Of a stretch of 64,000 nt of DNA, positions 14,815-23,646 are shown one piece after another. The stretch is taken from assembly GCA_030424595.1 (NCBI GenBank), contig JAUHWG010000005.1, forward strand, positions 186,001 to 250,000, given 5' to 3'. The notes under the pieces were generated by a model. It was given only the letters and a program-made list of their open reading frames with translations. It searched no databases and was not told the origin of the DNA. A program made the translations under genes and the position numbers. This DNA comes from Polyangia bacterium. Lineage in GTDB: Bacteria > Myxococcota_A > Polyangia > Nannocystales > Nannocystaceae. Positions within the stretch are counted from its first letter, which is position 1, and each line of letters opens with the position of its first letter.

Positions 14815-15829
14815 TGCTAGCCGAGGGGTCCGAGTCGGGGCCTGGGCTGCTCACGGGCCTGGGCTTGAGCATCCCGTCGGCGAGCATCGCCGCCTTCGCC
14901 CGTCGCATCCGCGCGGCCTCCTTCGGGTGGAAACCGCGCTCCGCGAAGGGCGGTCCGCCAGGGCGCTTGTTCATCAGGCTCCCTGCGTAGGTCGAGTGGG
15001 GCAGCGAGAAGAAGTGGCCGAGCTCATGGGTCAGGGTCATCGATCCGGCGATCGACGACAGGATCACCCAGCGGCGGGCGGTGTTGCTGCGGTCGCGCCA
15101 GTGGACGCCGCGGATCTCGCCCGGGTCGTCGACGTCGGCGAGCGAGCCGACGATGAAGACATGGACGACCCCGCGGCTGAAGTGCGGTCGACCGAGGCGA
15201 TCACGGTCGAGGCGGCTGACGATGTCGCGCTTGTCGCTCGCGAGGGGGTCGACGGCGACGACCTCGAAGCTGGCGTCGACCGAGCTCATGAAGCGGTCCT
15301 GGGCCCCCGAGAGCTGGGCGCTCACCCATTCGAGATCCTGGACCGGCACGCCATCATCGTCGGTGACGATGTGGAGATGAACGCCGAAGCAGTGCTTCGA
15401 CGGATCGGTGCAGCGGGGCGTGTGGGTGAGGAGGGCGTCGAGCGGGCCTGGGGGCGGGGCGGGGGCGGCGTTGGAGGCAGGCGTATCTGCGTCGGCCGAG
15501 AGCTTGGGCGCGGCGCTGCTCTCCGAGCTAGGCTCTCCGCTCTCCGCCTCCGCGGAGCTCGCCGCTGAGGTGGGACGCTTCTCGCCTGCCGTCGCCGTCG
15601 CAGCGCCGAGCTCCGGAGCTCCGGCAGGCGCGGAGGCCGGGTCGGGGTCGGGCAGGGCCAGAGGCGCGGGCGCGGCAGGGGGGCTCGCGGGGCTCGAGCA
15701 GCCGAGTCCGAGGCCGAGGCCGATCGCCAAGGCGCAGAGTGACGCTCGCCGGTCAGCGTTCGACGGCCCCCGTCGATGTCGAGAGTTCGGCGCACCCTCG
15801 CTCGCCCCCGCTCTTGCCCATGCGGACAC
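14804..15829 (-). CDS. Secreted zinc metalloprotease-like lipoprotein (HExxH)
   Basis: 341 residues from GTG at 15829, chosen because it places a basic N-region before the hydrophobic core 'LCALAIGLGLGLGC', whose Cys should be lipidated; TTG starts closer in are possible. About 85 Ala/Pro/Ser/Glu-rich residues follow, then a domain with 'HCFGVHLHIVTDDDGVPV' and the zinc motif 'HELGHFFSLPHS' (His, His and a third His in the metzincin spacing). It resembles secreted metzincin-like proteases with a M6/M12-like core. A signal of the same type is not found further upstream; the frame stays open there only because of a 12-base repeat array. The C-terminus runs into a dispersed repeat. Confidence 0.7.
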   Translation of the reverse strand: MSAWARAGASEGAPNSRHRRGPSNADRRASLCALAIGLGLGLGCSSPASPPAAPAPLALPDPDPASAPAGAPELGAATATAGEKRPTSAASSAEAESGEPSSESSAAPKLSADADTPASNAAPAPPPGPLDALLTHTPRCTDPSKHCFGVHLHIVTDDDGVPVQDLEWVSAQLSGAQDRFMSSVDASFEVVAVDPLASDKRDIVSRLDRDRLGRPHFSRGVVHVFIVGSLADVDDPGEIRGVHWRDRSNTARRWVILSSIAGSMTLTHELGHFFSLPHSTYAGSLMNKRPGGPPFAERGFHPKEAARMRRAKAAMLADGMLKPRPVSSPGPDSDPSASSPR

Positions 15830-15901
15830 GGCGGCGAGGTGTCCGAGAGATCGTCGCGGAGCCGGGCTGACGACGGGGCTGACGACGGTCGTGACGTCGC
15901 T

Positions 15902-16057
15902 GGCGACAGTGCCGGCGACAGTACCGGAGACGGTACCGGAGACTGCGCCGGAGACTGCGCCGGAGACAGTGCCGGCGACAGTACCGGAGACAGTGCCGGC
16001 GACAGTGCCGGCGACAGTGCCGGCGACAGTGCCGGCGACAGTGCCGGAGACAGTACC
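15902..16057. repeat. Tandem array, 13 units of 12 bases
   Basis: Thirteen exact-length units, consensus GGCGACAGTGCC (variants GGAGACAGTACC and GGAGACTGCGCC), lie between the nitronate monooxygenase stop and the metalloprotease start. Because 12 is a multiple of three, it leaves frames open on both strands (Gly-Thr-Val-Ala on minus, Gly-Asp-Ser-Ala on plus), but no start codon and signal arrangement supports translation. Confidence 0.85.
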
Positions 16058-16098
16058 GAAGGCGGTCACAGGGTGGCCCGTGCGGATCGCTGCGCGTC

Positions 16099-17097
16099 TC
16101 ACGATGATGCCGCGGAGCGGGCCTCGATCGCCGCGGCGAAGCGCTCGACGATCGCCCCTGCGGGCTCGACCGCCGTGACCCCCTCGACGCTCTTGCCAGC
16201 CTGCCAGTAGTCGCGGTAGCCCGCGCCCTTCAGCGACGCGCGCTTGAGCTGCCAGGCGCTCCGCAGCGAGTAGATCATCCGCATCGTGTGCTTGAGGCGG
16301 GGGTGACGGAGCATACGCTTGGCGATGAAGCCCGCCTTGGTCCCGATCTTCTCGATATAGGGGGTCTTGATCACCGCGACCGGGACCCCGGAGATCCTGT
16401 CGGTGAGGACGATGTCCTCGGCGTGAGCGCGGACGATCGCGTCCTTGTAGTCGGCGTGCGCCTTGCACTCGGCGGAGGCGATGAAGCGGGTGCCCATCTG
16501 GACCCCGGCGTAGCCGATGTCGAGCGCCTCGGCGAAGTTCTCCGGCGAGCCGATCCCGCCGGCGCAGATGAGCGGCACCCCGAGGTCGGCGAGCTCTCGG
16601 TAGAGGGCCGCCGGGTCGCGCTCACCGGCGTGGCCGCCGGCCCGGCTGTTGACGCAGATCAGCCCGTCGACGTCGTGCTCGAGCGCTCGCATCGCCCACT
16701 TGCGCTCGGTGACGTCGTGGTAGACGACGCCGCCGACGGCGTGGACCTTGTCGACCACCCAGCGCGGCTTGCCGAGGGCGGTCACGAAGAAGCGGATCCC
16801 CTCCTCGAGGGCGATGTCGACCCACTGGCGCATCCGATCCTCGTAGACCTTGGAGGACTGCTCGACGATCGCGTTGAAGCCGATCGGCTTGTCGGTCAGC
16901 TCGCGGATGAGCCGGAGCCCGGCCCGCAGCTCGTGGCCGTGGGCGTAGATCATCGAGATCGGCTGGACGATGCCGATCCCGCCGGCGGCCGAGGTCGCGG
17001 CGATAAGCTCGGGGTTGGAACAGGGGTACATCGCCCCGCAGATCAGGGGGACGTCGATCCCGACGGCCTCGGTGAAGGGGGTGACGATCCTGGACAT
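16099..17097 (-). CDS. Nitronate monooxygenase / 2-nitropropane dioxygenase-like flavoprotein
   Basis: 332 residues from ATG 17097 ('MSRIVTPFTEAVGIDVPLI'). The frame stays open a further 2.2 kb upstream, but that part lies across asd and pfkA and is spurious. Family marks are 'PLICGAMYPCSNPEL' (FMN-binding start), 'SAAGGIGIVQP', 'VNSRAGGHAGERD', 'LICAGGIGSPENFAEAL' and 'GYAGVQMGTRFIAS'. The His in 'AGGHAG' matches the catalytic His of the class. These TIM-barrel enzymes oxidise alkyl nitronates, though many homologues act on other substrates, and a role in FabK-like enoyl reduction is not excluded. It is divergent from asd with a 276-base gap. Confidence 0.85.
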   Translation of the reverse strand: MSRIVTPFTEAVGIDVPLICGAMYPCSNPELIAATSAAGGIGIVQPISMIYAHGHELRAGLRLIRELTDKPIGFNAIVEQSSKVYEDRMRQWVDIALEEGIRFFVTALGKPRWVVDKVHAVGGVVYHDVTERKWAMRALEHDVDGLICVNSRAGGHAGERDPAALYRELADLGVPLICAGGIGSPENFAEALDIGYAGVQMGTRFIASAECKAHADYKDAIVRAHAEDIVLTDRISGVPVAVIKTPYIEKIGTKAGFIAKRMLRHPRLKHTMRMIYSLRSAWQLKRASLKGAGYRDYWQAGKSVEGVTAVEPAGAIVERFAAAIEARSAASS

Positions 17098-17373
17098 GGA
17101 GGGCTGGGAACGTAGCAGCCCCCGGGAGAACCCGACACTCCCCGGGGTCCTCCGCAGGCCGGCCCGGAGCGCGGCTGCGAGCGCGGTCGCCGAGGGCGGC
17201 CCGCGCTGGCGGTGCATACAAGGGCCTAAGGAGGCGGGCGAGGGTCGACGGGGACGGGCGAGGGCTGAGAGCGCGCGGTGCATGCCGCCGCCTCCGAGCT
17301 CCTGGGTCGCCCGTTCCTCCCGGGCGAAGCCATCCGCTGCGCCCGCGCGAAGGGGCGTGCTATAGGCCGGGCC

Positions 17374-18462
17374 ATGCGTATCTGCATCCTCGGCGCCACA
17401 GGGCTCGTCGGTCACGAGCTCCTCGACCTGATCCCTCGAGCCTGGCCGGGCGCGGAGCTGCAGCTCTTCGCCAGCCGCGGGCGGACCTTGGAGGTCGCCG
17501 GCGAGAGCTACCAGGTGCGCGCTGCCGAGGAGCTGGAGGGGGAGGGCGCGCCGACGGGGGATCTCGCGCTTGTCGCCCTCGACGACGCCTATTCGGCCCG
17601 CTACGTCCCCCGTCTCCTCGAGCTCGGCTACCGGGTGGTCGACAAGAGCAACACCTATCGCCTCGATCCCGCGGTCCCGCTGGTGGTCGCCGGGGTCAAC
17701 GACGCGGAGGTCCACGGCGAGGTGCGCCTGGTCGCCAACCCCAACTGCACGACGATCCCGCTGATGCTCGCGCTCGCCCCGCTGATCCGCCGCCTGGGGG
17801 TCGAGAGCGTCCTCGTCGCCAGCTACCAGGCGATCAGCGGCGCCGGAGCGGCGACCCTCGACGGGTTTCTCGCCGACGTGAAGAGCGGCTACGCCGAGGC
17901 CGACAGGCTCGGGCTCGGGCTCGACCCCGCCGCCTACGTCGGCAACACCGTCCCCCACAACGGGGGCACCGACGAGGGCGGCTTCTCCAAGGAGGAGCGC
18001 AAGCTGATGGCCGAGAGCGCGAAGATCCTCGGCCGCCCCGGGCTCGAGCTGGTCGCCCAGTGCTGCCGGGTGCCGGTCGCCGTCGGCCACTACGAGCAGG
18101 CGTGGGTGACCTTTGGCGAGAAGGCGGAGGGGCTCAGCGCGGCGGACCTCGAGTCGATCTACCTCGAGGCGACCTCTCAGAGCGCCGGCGAGTCGGGCGG
18201 GCGCTTCCTCAAGCTCCTGCCGGGCGCCGCTGGCGAGGGCCTGACCGGGCTCGCCTGCGTCCACGACCGAGACGTCGCCCTGGTCGGGCGGATCCGCCGT
18301 GATCCGCGGCCGCGCGCGAGCCGGACCTTCTGCATGACCGTGGCCGCCGACAACCTGCGCCTCGGCGCGGCGACCAACGCGGTCCGGATCGCCAGCCGAT
18401 GGTTCCGCTCCGCCGACCCGGAGCTCCAGGGACCCGGGGCCGCCGCGGCCAGCGACGCCTAG
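17374..18462 (+). CDS. asd: Aspartate-semialdehyde dehydrogenase
   Basis: 362 residues from ATG 17374 ('MRICILGATGLVGHELL'), with the NADP-binding 'GATGLVG' at 7-13. The catalytic Cys lies in 'LVANPNCTTIPLML', and 'QAISGAGAATLDGFL' and 'CCRVPVAVGHYEQAWV' (catalytic His region) complete the family signature. It reduces aspartyl phosphate to aspartate semialdehyde, the branch point to lysine/diaminopimelate, threonine and methionine. The length is slightly above the usual 330-370 range centre because of an Ala-rich tail. It is followed 15 bases later by pfkA on the same strand, so the two are probably co-transcribed. Confidence 0.93.
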   Translation: MRICILGATGLVGHELLDLIPRAWPGAELQLFASRGRTLEVAGESYQVRAAEELEGEGAPTGDLALVALDDAYSARYVPRLLELGYRVVDKSNTYRLDPAVPLVVAGVNDAEVHGEVRLVANPNCTTIPLMLALAPLIRRLGVESVLVASYQAISGAGAATLDGFLADVKSGYAEADRLGLGLDPAAYVGNTVPHNGGTDEGGFSKEERKLMAESAKILGRPGLELVAQCCRVPVAVGHYEQAWVTFGEKAEGLSAADLESIYLEATSQSAGESGGRFLKLLPGAAGEGLTGLACVHDRDVALVGRIRRDPRPRASRTFCMTVAADNLRLGAATNAVRIASRWFRSADPELQGPGAAAASDA

Positions 18463-18477
18463 ACGAGAGAACAGAAC

Positions 18478-19641
18478 ATGGCTGAAGGAACATTGACTGG
18501 GACGGACAAGAAGCCGCGACGGATCGGGATCACCACGGGCGGCGGCGACTGCCCTGGCCTCAACGCGGTGATCCGGGCGGTCGTCCTCCGGGCGTCGCTC
18601 GAGGGGATCGAGGTCGTCGGCATCGAGGACGGCTTTGGCGGCCTGATGTCGGGGACGGACTCGGGCGTCCGCACCCTGACCCCGCGCGAGGTGCTCCCGC
18701 TCCTCGACCGCGGCGGGACGATCCTCGGGACGACCAACCGCGGCGATCCCTTCTCCTATCCTGGCCCCGGGGGCGCCCGCGTCGATCGCTCCGCGGAGGT
18801 CGTCGCCAGGGCGCGCGAGCTCGGGCTCGACCTCGTGATCACGGTCGGCGGTGACGGCACCCAGCGGATCGCCTTCGACTTTGACGCGCTCGGCCTGCCC
18901 GTGATCGGCGTGCCGAAGACGATCGACAACGACCTCGCGGCGACGGTGGAGACCTTTGGTTTTGGCACGGCGGTGCAGGTCGTCGTCGACGCCCTCGATC
19001 GCCTGCGGACCACCGCGGAGTCCCATGACCGGATCATGCTCCTCGAGGTGATGGGGCGGGACGCCGGCTGGATCGCCCTTCATTCGGGGATCGCCGGCGG
19101 GGCCGACGTGGTCCTCCTGCCGGAGCTCCCCTACTCGGCGGAGAGCGTCGCCGCGGCGCTGCGCGAGCGGATCCGGAGGGGGCACCACTTCTCGCTCATC
19201 GTCGTCGCCGAGGGCGCCTCGGCCATCGGCGAAGAGGTCGCGACCAAAGCGGCGGCAGGGACCCTCGGCGGTCGTCAGGCGCCGCTCCTCGGCGGCGCTG
19301 GCCACCGCGCGGCGTCACAGATCGCCGCCCTCCTCCCCGACCTCGAGTATCGCGTCACGGTGCTCGGTCATATTCAGCGCGGCGGTACGCCGACCGCCTA
19401 CGATCGCCTGCTCGCCTCGCGCCTCGGGGTCGCGGCGGTCGAGGCTGCGCTGCGGGGCGAGCACGGCGTGCTCGTCGCCTCGTTCCCGCCGGACATCCGC
19501 ACCGTGCCGCTCGCGGACGCGGTGAACCGCGTCCGGTGCGTCGACCCGGAGGGGCAGCTCGTCGCCCACGCCCGCGGCCTCGGGATCGAGTTCGGCGATC
19601 GACCGCCCGGTGTTTCGGGGGGACCTCCCCCTGAGGGGTGA
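18478..19641 (+). CDS. pfkA: 6-phosphofructokinase (group III-like)
   Basis: 387 residues. The phosphofructokinase signatures are 'TTGGGDCPGLNAVIRAVV' at 19-36, 'VGGDGTQRIAF', 'GVPKTIDNDLAATVETFGF', 'LLEVMGRDAGWIALH' and 'VLGHIQRGGTPTAYDR'. At the two positions that separate donors, Gly (in GGDGT) and Lys (in PKTIDND) occur together. Pyrophosphate-dependent enzymes usually have Asp plus Lys and E. coli PfkA has Gly plus Gly, so ATP use is more likely but not proven. It catalyses the committed step of glycolysis. The start follows asd by 15 bases. Confidence 0.93.
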   Translation: MAEGTLTGTDKKPRRIGITTGGGDCPGLNAVIRAVVLRASLEGIEVVGIEDGFGGLMSGTDSGVRTLTPREVLPLLDRGGTILGTTNRGDPFSYPGPGGARVDRSAEVVARARELGLDLVITVGGDGTQRIAFDFDALGLPVIGVPKTIDNDLAATVETFGFGTAVQVVVDALDRLRTTAESHDRIMLLEVMGRDAGWIALHSGIAGGADVVLLPELPYSAESVAAALRERIRRGHHFSLIVVAEGASAIGEEVATKAAAGTLGGRQAPLLGGAGHRAASQIAALLPDLEYRVTVLGHIQRGGTPTAYDRLLASRLGVAAVEAALRGEHGVLVASFPPDIRTVPLADAVNRVRCVDPEGQLVAHARGLGIEFGDRPPGVSGGPPPEG

Positions 19642-19732
19642 AAAAGAACAGCGTTCGCGGGCGAAAACACGCCTTGGGAGAGGCTCTATGGGTGGAAGTG
19701 CGCGGCGAGCGGCGGCTATCGTGGAGGCTCCT

Positions 19733-20950
19733 ATGGTCCGTCTCGCCGCCTCGCTCTTCGCTCTTCTCCCACTAAGCGCCTCAGCCGCGCTCCAACCGGA
19801 GCCTGAGCCGGCAGGGGAGTCAGCGCTTGAGGAGCCGGGGGAGCCGAGCGCCGCGCCAGGGGAGGCGAGCGCGCTCGAGGATGTTCCGGACGCCGCGGAT
19901 GCACCGGTCGAGGGACCGGCTGTCGCCGAGGATCCGCCCGCCGCCGAGGAGGCGCCCGAGGGGATGGCGGCGCCCGCTGAGGGGGATCCTGCGGTCTATG
20001 ACGGACCGGCGGTCGATGATCCCGTCAAGCCGGAATTTCCGCCCAAGCACTCGCTCTACTACGGCAACACCACGGCCCTCCGCCTCAACCCGCTCGGGCT
20101 CGAGAACCGCTTCCAGATCGACTACCGCTGGCGGGTCTACGACAACACGACGAGCAAGCTGAAGAAGGGCTCCTACGTCGCCTTCGGCGTCGAGCCGCTC
20201 CTGAACCCGGCGATCACTCGGCTCAGCGCGGTGCTCACGGTCCAGCCGCTGGCGGTGCTCCAGCTCCGGGCTGCCTACGGCTTGCTCGCGCACTTCGGCA
20301 CCTTCGACTTCATGCAGTCGTACAACACGCCGACCGCCGAGCACTACACCGCCGAGTACGAGTCGACGACCGACAACCGCTACAAGTCGGTCGGCGGTCA
20401 GGCGCAGCTCGCCGCGCTCCTCCAGGCGAAGGTGGGGCCTATCGCGATCCGGAACAATTTCCAGGCCTACCGGACGGACATCAACCTCCGCGACAACGAC
20501 GACGACGGCCGCGAGGACACGGTCTTCTACTACGTCCGCGACGACATCATGATCCAGGGCCACGGCTGGCACCTGATCAACGACAGCGACATCCTCTTCG
20601 TCTCGAATTTTGGCCTGACCGCCGGTGTTCGGGCGACGGTCGTCAAGCCGATCTACAAGAAGGAGGCGTTCCTCCCGGGAGAGGCGAACGACGACCCGAA
20701 CGGGCCGACCTTCCGGGTCGGACCCCTGCTCGCCTACACCTTCTTTGATCGCCCGGGCAAGCGCTTCAACAAACCGGCGATCCTCCTGATCTCACAGTGG
20801 TGGGTGAAGCATCGCTACCGCGTCAGCGGCTCGCCCGAGACCAGCAGCGACGGCACGGTCGAGCGCGGGAGCCTCGGCGACAGCCTCGCGGGGATGCCGA
20901 CGCTCGTCCTCGGCTTCACCTTCCAGGGGCAGCTGTGGGGCAAGAGCTAG
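19733..20950 (+). CDS. Predicted outer-membrane beta-barrel protein
   Basis: 405 residues from ATG 19733, which gives a clean signal peptide ('MVRLAASLFALLPLSASAAL'); an earlier in-frame Met at 19685-19687 would add 15 residues without improving it. Residues 20-100 form an Ala/Pro/Glu linker. From 'KHSLYYGNTTALRLNPLGL' onward the protein shows amphipathic strands with aromatic girdle residues and ends in 'LGFTFQGQLWGKS', as barrels do. The DxDxDG-like 'DNDDDGRED' might bind calcium. I know no named family. It stands 91 bases after pfkA. Confidence 0.65.
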   Translation: MVRLAASLFALLPLSASAALQPEPEPAGESALEEPGEPSAAPGEASALEDVPDAADAPVEGPAVAEDPPAAEEAPEGMAAPAEGDPAVYDGPAVDDPVKPEFPPKHSLYYGNTTALRLNPLGLENRFQIDYRWRVYDNTTSKLKKGSYVAFGVEPLLNPAITRLSAVLTVQPLAVLQLRAAYGLLAHFGTFDFMQSYNTPTAEHYTAEYESTTDNRYKSVGGQAQLAALLQAKVGPIAIRNNFQAYRTDINLRDNDDDGREDTVFYYVRDDIMIQGHGWHLINDSDILFVSNFGLTAGVRATVVKPIYKKEAFLPGEANDDPNGPTFRVGPLLAYTFFDRPGKRFNKPAILLISQWWVKHRYRVSGSPETSSDGTVERGSLGDSLAGMPTLVLGFTFQGQLWGKS

Positions 20951-21108
20951 CGGCGGCTCTGTCCCAAGGCGCAGGAGGGGGGAGCCCGCGGCGGAGCGCC
21001 GACCGGGAGCGGTCTCGGCGAGCCCTGGCGGAGAAGGCCACAGGGAGGTATCCCAAGGCCCGCTCCGTCGGGGTTGCGCGACCGCGCGCCCGGGGTGACC
21101 ATCCCCCC

Positions 21109-21435
21109 ATGGGAGAAGCGCTCCGATCCGCGATCATGGAAGCCGCAGCCGCCGAAGGGGAGCGCGGCGTCGCGATGGGGGCGATCGTCGACGCGCTCAC
21201 CGGCGCGGGCTACCGGGCTGAGGAGGTCGAGCTCGCGATCTGGTCGCTCCTCGGCGCCCGACTCCTGACCCCGAGCGGCTTCGTCTGTCGGATGCTCCAG
21301 CGCCGCGGCGAGGATGAGCGCCCGCGGGTCTCTCGCTCCTACGAGCTGCTCCTGCTGCCGTGGTCGCCGGCGGACGATCGTCAGCTCGACCTCGACCTCG
21401 ACCGCGACCGCGACCGCGACCGCGACGACGGATGA
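21109..21435 (+). CDS. Small conserved-looking protein upstream of dus
   Basis: 108 residues from ATG 21109 ('MGEALRSAIMEAAAAEGER'). The body looks like a winged-helix or helical bundle ('MGAIVDALTGAGYRAEEVELAIWSLLGARLLTPSGF'-like order: helix, helix, short wing), so a DNA- or RNA-binding domain is possible but unproven. The tail is a run of Asp-Arg/Asp-Leu pairs coded by a 6-base repeat. It overlaps the next gene by ATGA, so the two are translationally coupled, which hints at a link to tRNA modification. Confidence 0.6.
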   Translation: MGEALRSAIMEAAAAEGERGVAMGAIVDALTGAGYRAEEVELAIWSLLGARLLTPSGFVCRMLQRRGEDERPRVSRSYELLLLPWSPADDRQLDLDLDRDRDRDRDDG

Positions 21436-22484
21436 GCAGCTGGGAGCAGAGATGGGCGGCGCGGGCGACGATCGCCCGGGCACCCGGGGACGACGGGCTC
21501 TTCCTCGCGCTCGCGCCGATGGACGGGGTGACCGACTGGGTCTTCCGCGGGCTCGTCACCGGCCAGTTCGGCGGTCGCTCGGGGGTCTCGCTCTGCGTCT
21601 CCGAGTTTGTCCGGGTGACGACGGATGTGCCGCCGGCTGGGGTCTTCCTCCGCCACTGCCCAGAGCTCGCCCGCGGCGGGGTCACGGCGGACGGTGTGCC
21701 GGTCTTCGTCCAGATCCTCGGCGGCGACGCGGAGCCGATGGCGGGGGCCGCTCGCCTCGCCGCCTCGCTCGGGGCGCCGGGGGTCGACATCAATTTCGGC
21801 TGTCCCTCGAAGAAGGTGAACAACCGTGACGGCGGAGCGACGCTGCTGAAGTTCCCCGCGCGGCTGCGAACGATCGTCGCCGCGGTCCGCGACGCCGTGC
21901 CGCCGGAGATCCCGGTGAGCGCGAAGATCCGGGTCGGCTGGGCTGATGATGACGACCTCGAGACGATCGTCCGCGCCGCCGGGGATGGCGGCGCCTCGTG
22001 GATCACGATCCACGCCCGCACGCGCACCCAGGGCTACAAACCGCCGGTGCGTTGGCCGGCCCTCGCGCGGGCGGTGGGGCAGACCGGAGCGACCATCGTC
22101 GCCAACGGCGATCTCAACACGGTCGAGGATCTCGGCGCGTGCGCGGAGCAGAGCCGCTGCCACGCCTTCATGATCGGACGCGGGGCGATGTCGGCTCCGG
22201 ACCTCTTCGCCCGAGCCCGCGGCGAGCGAGCAGCGCAGCTGGGGCTCGGCGACTTCATCGAGCTGTGGCGGCGGTACTACGCGCGCCTGATCGCCGACGG
22301 CGCCGCCGAGATCAAGGCGATCTCGCGGGTTAAACAGTGGCTCCGCTTCGCGTCGCCCGCCTCCCCGGCGATCACCTCGCTCTTTGGCGCCTTCAAGACC
22401 CTGCGCCGCTGGGAGCAGGGGGACGCGCTCCTCTCCCTCGCGCTCGAGTCGCCGGAGCAGCTAGGGATCGAGCCGCGCCCGTAG
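21432..22484 (+). CDS. tRNA-dihydrouridine synthase
   Basis: 350 residues from ATG 21432, inside the ATGA overlap with the upstream gene. Dus signatures are 'LALAPMDGVTDWVFRGLV' (FMN site), 'VFVQILGGDAEPMAGAARL', 'VDINFGCPSKKVNNRDGGA' (catalytic Cys) and 'WITIHARTRTQGYKPPVRW' followed by 'IVANGDLNTVEDL' and 'FMIGRGAMSAPDLF'. The enzyme reduces uridines of the tRNA D-loop with NADPH. The 'NFGCPSKKVNN' form is closest to DusC-type enzymes, though the exact position modified cannot be assigned. An upstream GTG start at 21360 would add only an Arg-Pro repeat. Confidence 0.9.
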   Translation: MSSWEQRWAARATIARAPGDDGLFLALAPMDGVTDWVFRGLVTGQFGGRSGVSLCVSEFVRVTTDVPPAGVFLRHCPELARGGVTADGVPVFVQILGGDAEPMAGAARLAASLGAPGVDINFGCPSKKVNNRDGGATLLKFPARLRTIVAAVRDAVPPEIPVSAKIRVGWADDDDLETIVRAAGDGGASWITIHARTRTQGYKPPVRWPALARAVGQTGATIVANGDLNTVEDLGACAEQSRCHAFMIGRGAMSAPDLFARARGERAAQLGLGDFIELWRRYYARLIADGAAEIKAISRVKQWLRFASPASPAITSLFGAFKTLRRWEQGDALLSLALESPEQLGIEPRP

Positions 22485-22631
22485 TCCCCTCGCGCTCGGG
22501 CTTCGCGCTGCGTGTGGTCGGGCCGCACGCGGTCCGATCCCCCGGCCTGAGCTTTGCCGCGTGGGATCTGAGGTCTGCGCCTCGACAACCGCCGGTGTTT
22601 GCCCCGACACGGGTCTGCTAGGGTAGGCGCG

Positions 22632-23513
22632 ATGTCGAGCCTCACTCGAGCGGAGGAGCGAGCCTTGGCGGACGAGGCTGTCGCCGGGGATCGGCGGGCG
22701 TTCGAGCGGCTCCTCCGCCCGCACGTCGGGCCGCTGCGCTCGTTTCTCTACCGGATGATCGCCCATCCGGAGGACGCGCAGGACCTCGCGCAGGAGACCG
22801 CGCTGCGGGCCCATCAAAAGCTCGCGACCTTCCGCGGCTCGTCATCGTTTCGGACCTGGCTCTTCGCGATAGGCTCGCGGCTCTGCCTCGACCTCCTGCG
22901 GACGCGCCGGCGCTGGCCGGTCGAGGCGCAGATCGAGGGTGAGAAGGCCGCCCTCGCGTCGACGTCGCTGATGCAGAGCCTCGACGAGATCGTCCGCCAA
23001 GAGGACTTTCGCTTTGAGTACCGCCAGCACGTCGCCTACTGCTTCTCCTGCGTCGCCCGCTCGCTGCCGCCGGAGGAGAGCGCCGCCCTGCTCCTGCGGG
23101 AGGTCTACCTCTTTGACGGGCCCGCAGCGGCGAAGGTGCTCGGGATGTCAGCCTCGACCTTTCGCCACCGCCTGAGCGCCGCACGCGAGACGATGAAGTC
23201 GCGCTTTGAGGGATACTGCGCCTTGGTCGGCAAGCAGGGGGTCTGCTACCAGTGCGCGGCGCTGCGCGATCATTGCCCGGAGGAGCGCCGCGGCGACGCG
23301 CCACAGGCGATCGCCGCCGCCGAAGCCTCCGCCGACGACAAGCTACGTCATCGTCTCCGTGTCGTCCGCGACGCGGACCTCGAGGGGGGCAGCGGCCACG
23401 AGGTCCACGAGCTGCTCTTCCGCTTCATGAGCGATCTCTGGGAGCGGCCGCCCGGCGAGGCTGCGCCGAGGGCGAGCGACCGTCGCCGCCCAAGCTCGCA
23501 GAGCGGCGCTTGA
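22632..23513 (+). CDS. ECF-like sigma factor with C-terminal cysteine cluster
   Basis: 293 residues from ATG 22632. Sigma-70 region 2 spans roughly 25-95 ('AFERLLRPHVGPLRSFLYR', 'EDAQDLAQETALRAH', 'FRGSSSFRTWLFAI'). Region 4 lies near 150-195 with 'AAKVLGMSASTFRHRLSAAR' as the helix-turn-helix. After region 4 come four Cys in 26 residues ('YCALVGKQGVCYQCAALRDHC'), then a charged tail of about 75 residues. No anti-sigma gene is adjacent. C-terminal extensions in ECF factors can replace the anti-sigma factor as a sensor, and the Cys cluster would suit a metal or redox switch; that part is inference. Confidence 0.82.
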   Translation: MSSLTRAEERALADEAVAGDRRAFERLLRPHVGPLRSFLYRMIAHPEDAQDLAQETALRAHQKLATFRGSSSFRTWLFAIGSRLCLDLLRTRRRWPVEAQIEGEKAALASTSLMQSLDEIVRQEDFRFEYRQHVAYCFSCVARSLPPEESAALLLREVYLFDGPAAAKVLGMSASTFRHRLSAARETMKSRFEGYCALVGKQGVCYQCAALRDHCPEERRGDAPQAIAAAEASADDKLRHRLRVVRDADLEGGSGHEVHELLFRFMSDLWERPPGEAAPRASDRRRPSSQSGA

Positions 23514-23550
23514 GCGGCGAACGCTCGCGGTCTCCTGGGGCACTTAGGAG

Positions 23551-23579
23551 GCCGTGGCAAAAGTCCCGCACGCTCTCGC
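23551..23579 (+). repeat. Dispersed intergenic element, plus orientation
   Basis: GCCGTGGCAAAAGTCCCGCA then CGCTCTCGC, lying 38 bases after the sigma-factor stop. It faces an inverted copy at 23647-23675 across 67 bases, so a transcript through the region can fold back on itself. Same family as 56501, 56537 and 57561. Confidence 0.65.
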
Positions 23580-23646
23580 TGGCGAGCGGTCCCTGGGTGT
23601 TCATCGGCGCTTCGATCCCGAGGAGGCCGCCGACGATCGCGGCGCG

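Noticed and set aside
15830-16468. Longer start for the metalloprotease including the 12-base array
   Set aside because: It would put the lipoprotein signal more than 90 residues inside the protein and overlap the end of the nitronate monooxygenase gene.
17098-19305. Minus-strand extension of the nitronate monooxygenase frame to over 1000 residues
   Set aside because: It lies opposite asd and pfkA, both with full family motifs; the extension has Arg/Val/Gly-rich shadow composition and no domain. ATG 17097 gives the normal family length.
23553-23571. Sigma-54 promoter in the dispersed element (TGGCAAAAGTCCCGCA)
   Set aside because: GG and GC are ten bases apart in this copy, but the -12 half is CCGCA and other copies change the spacing or lose the GC, so the match is a side effect of the repeat.
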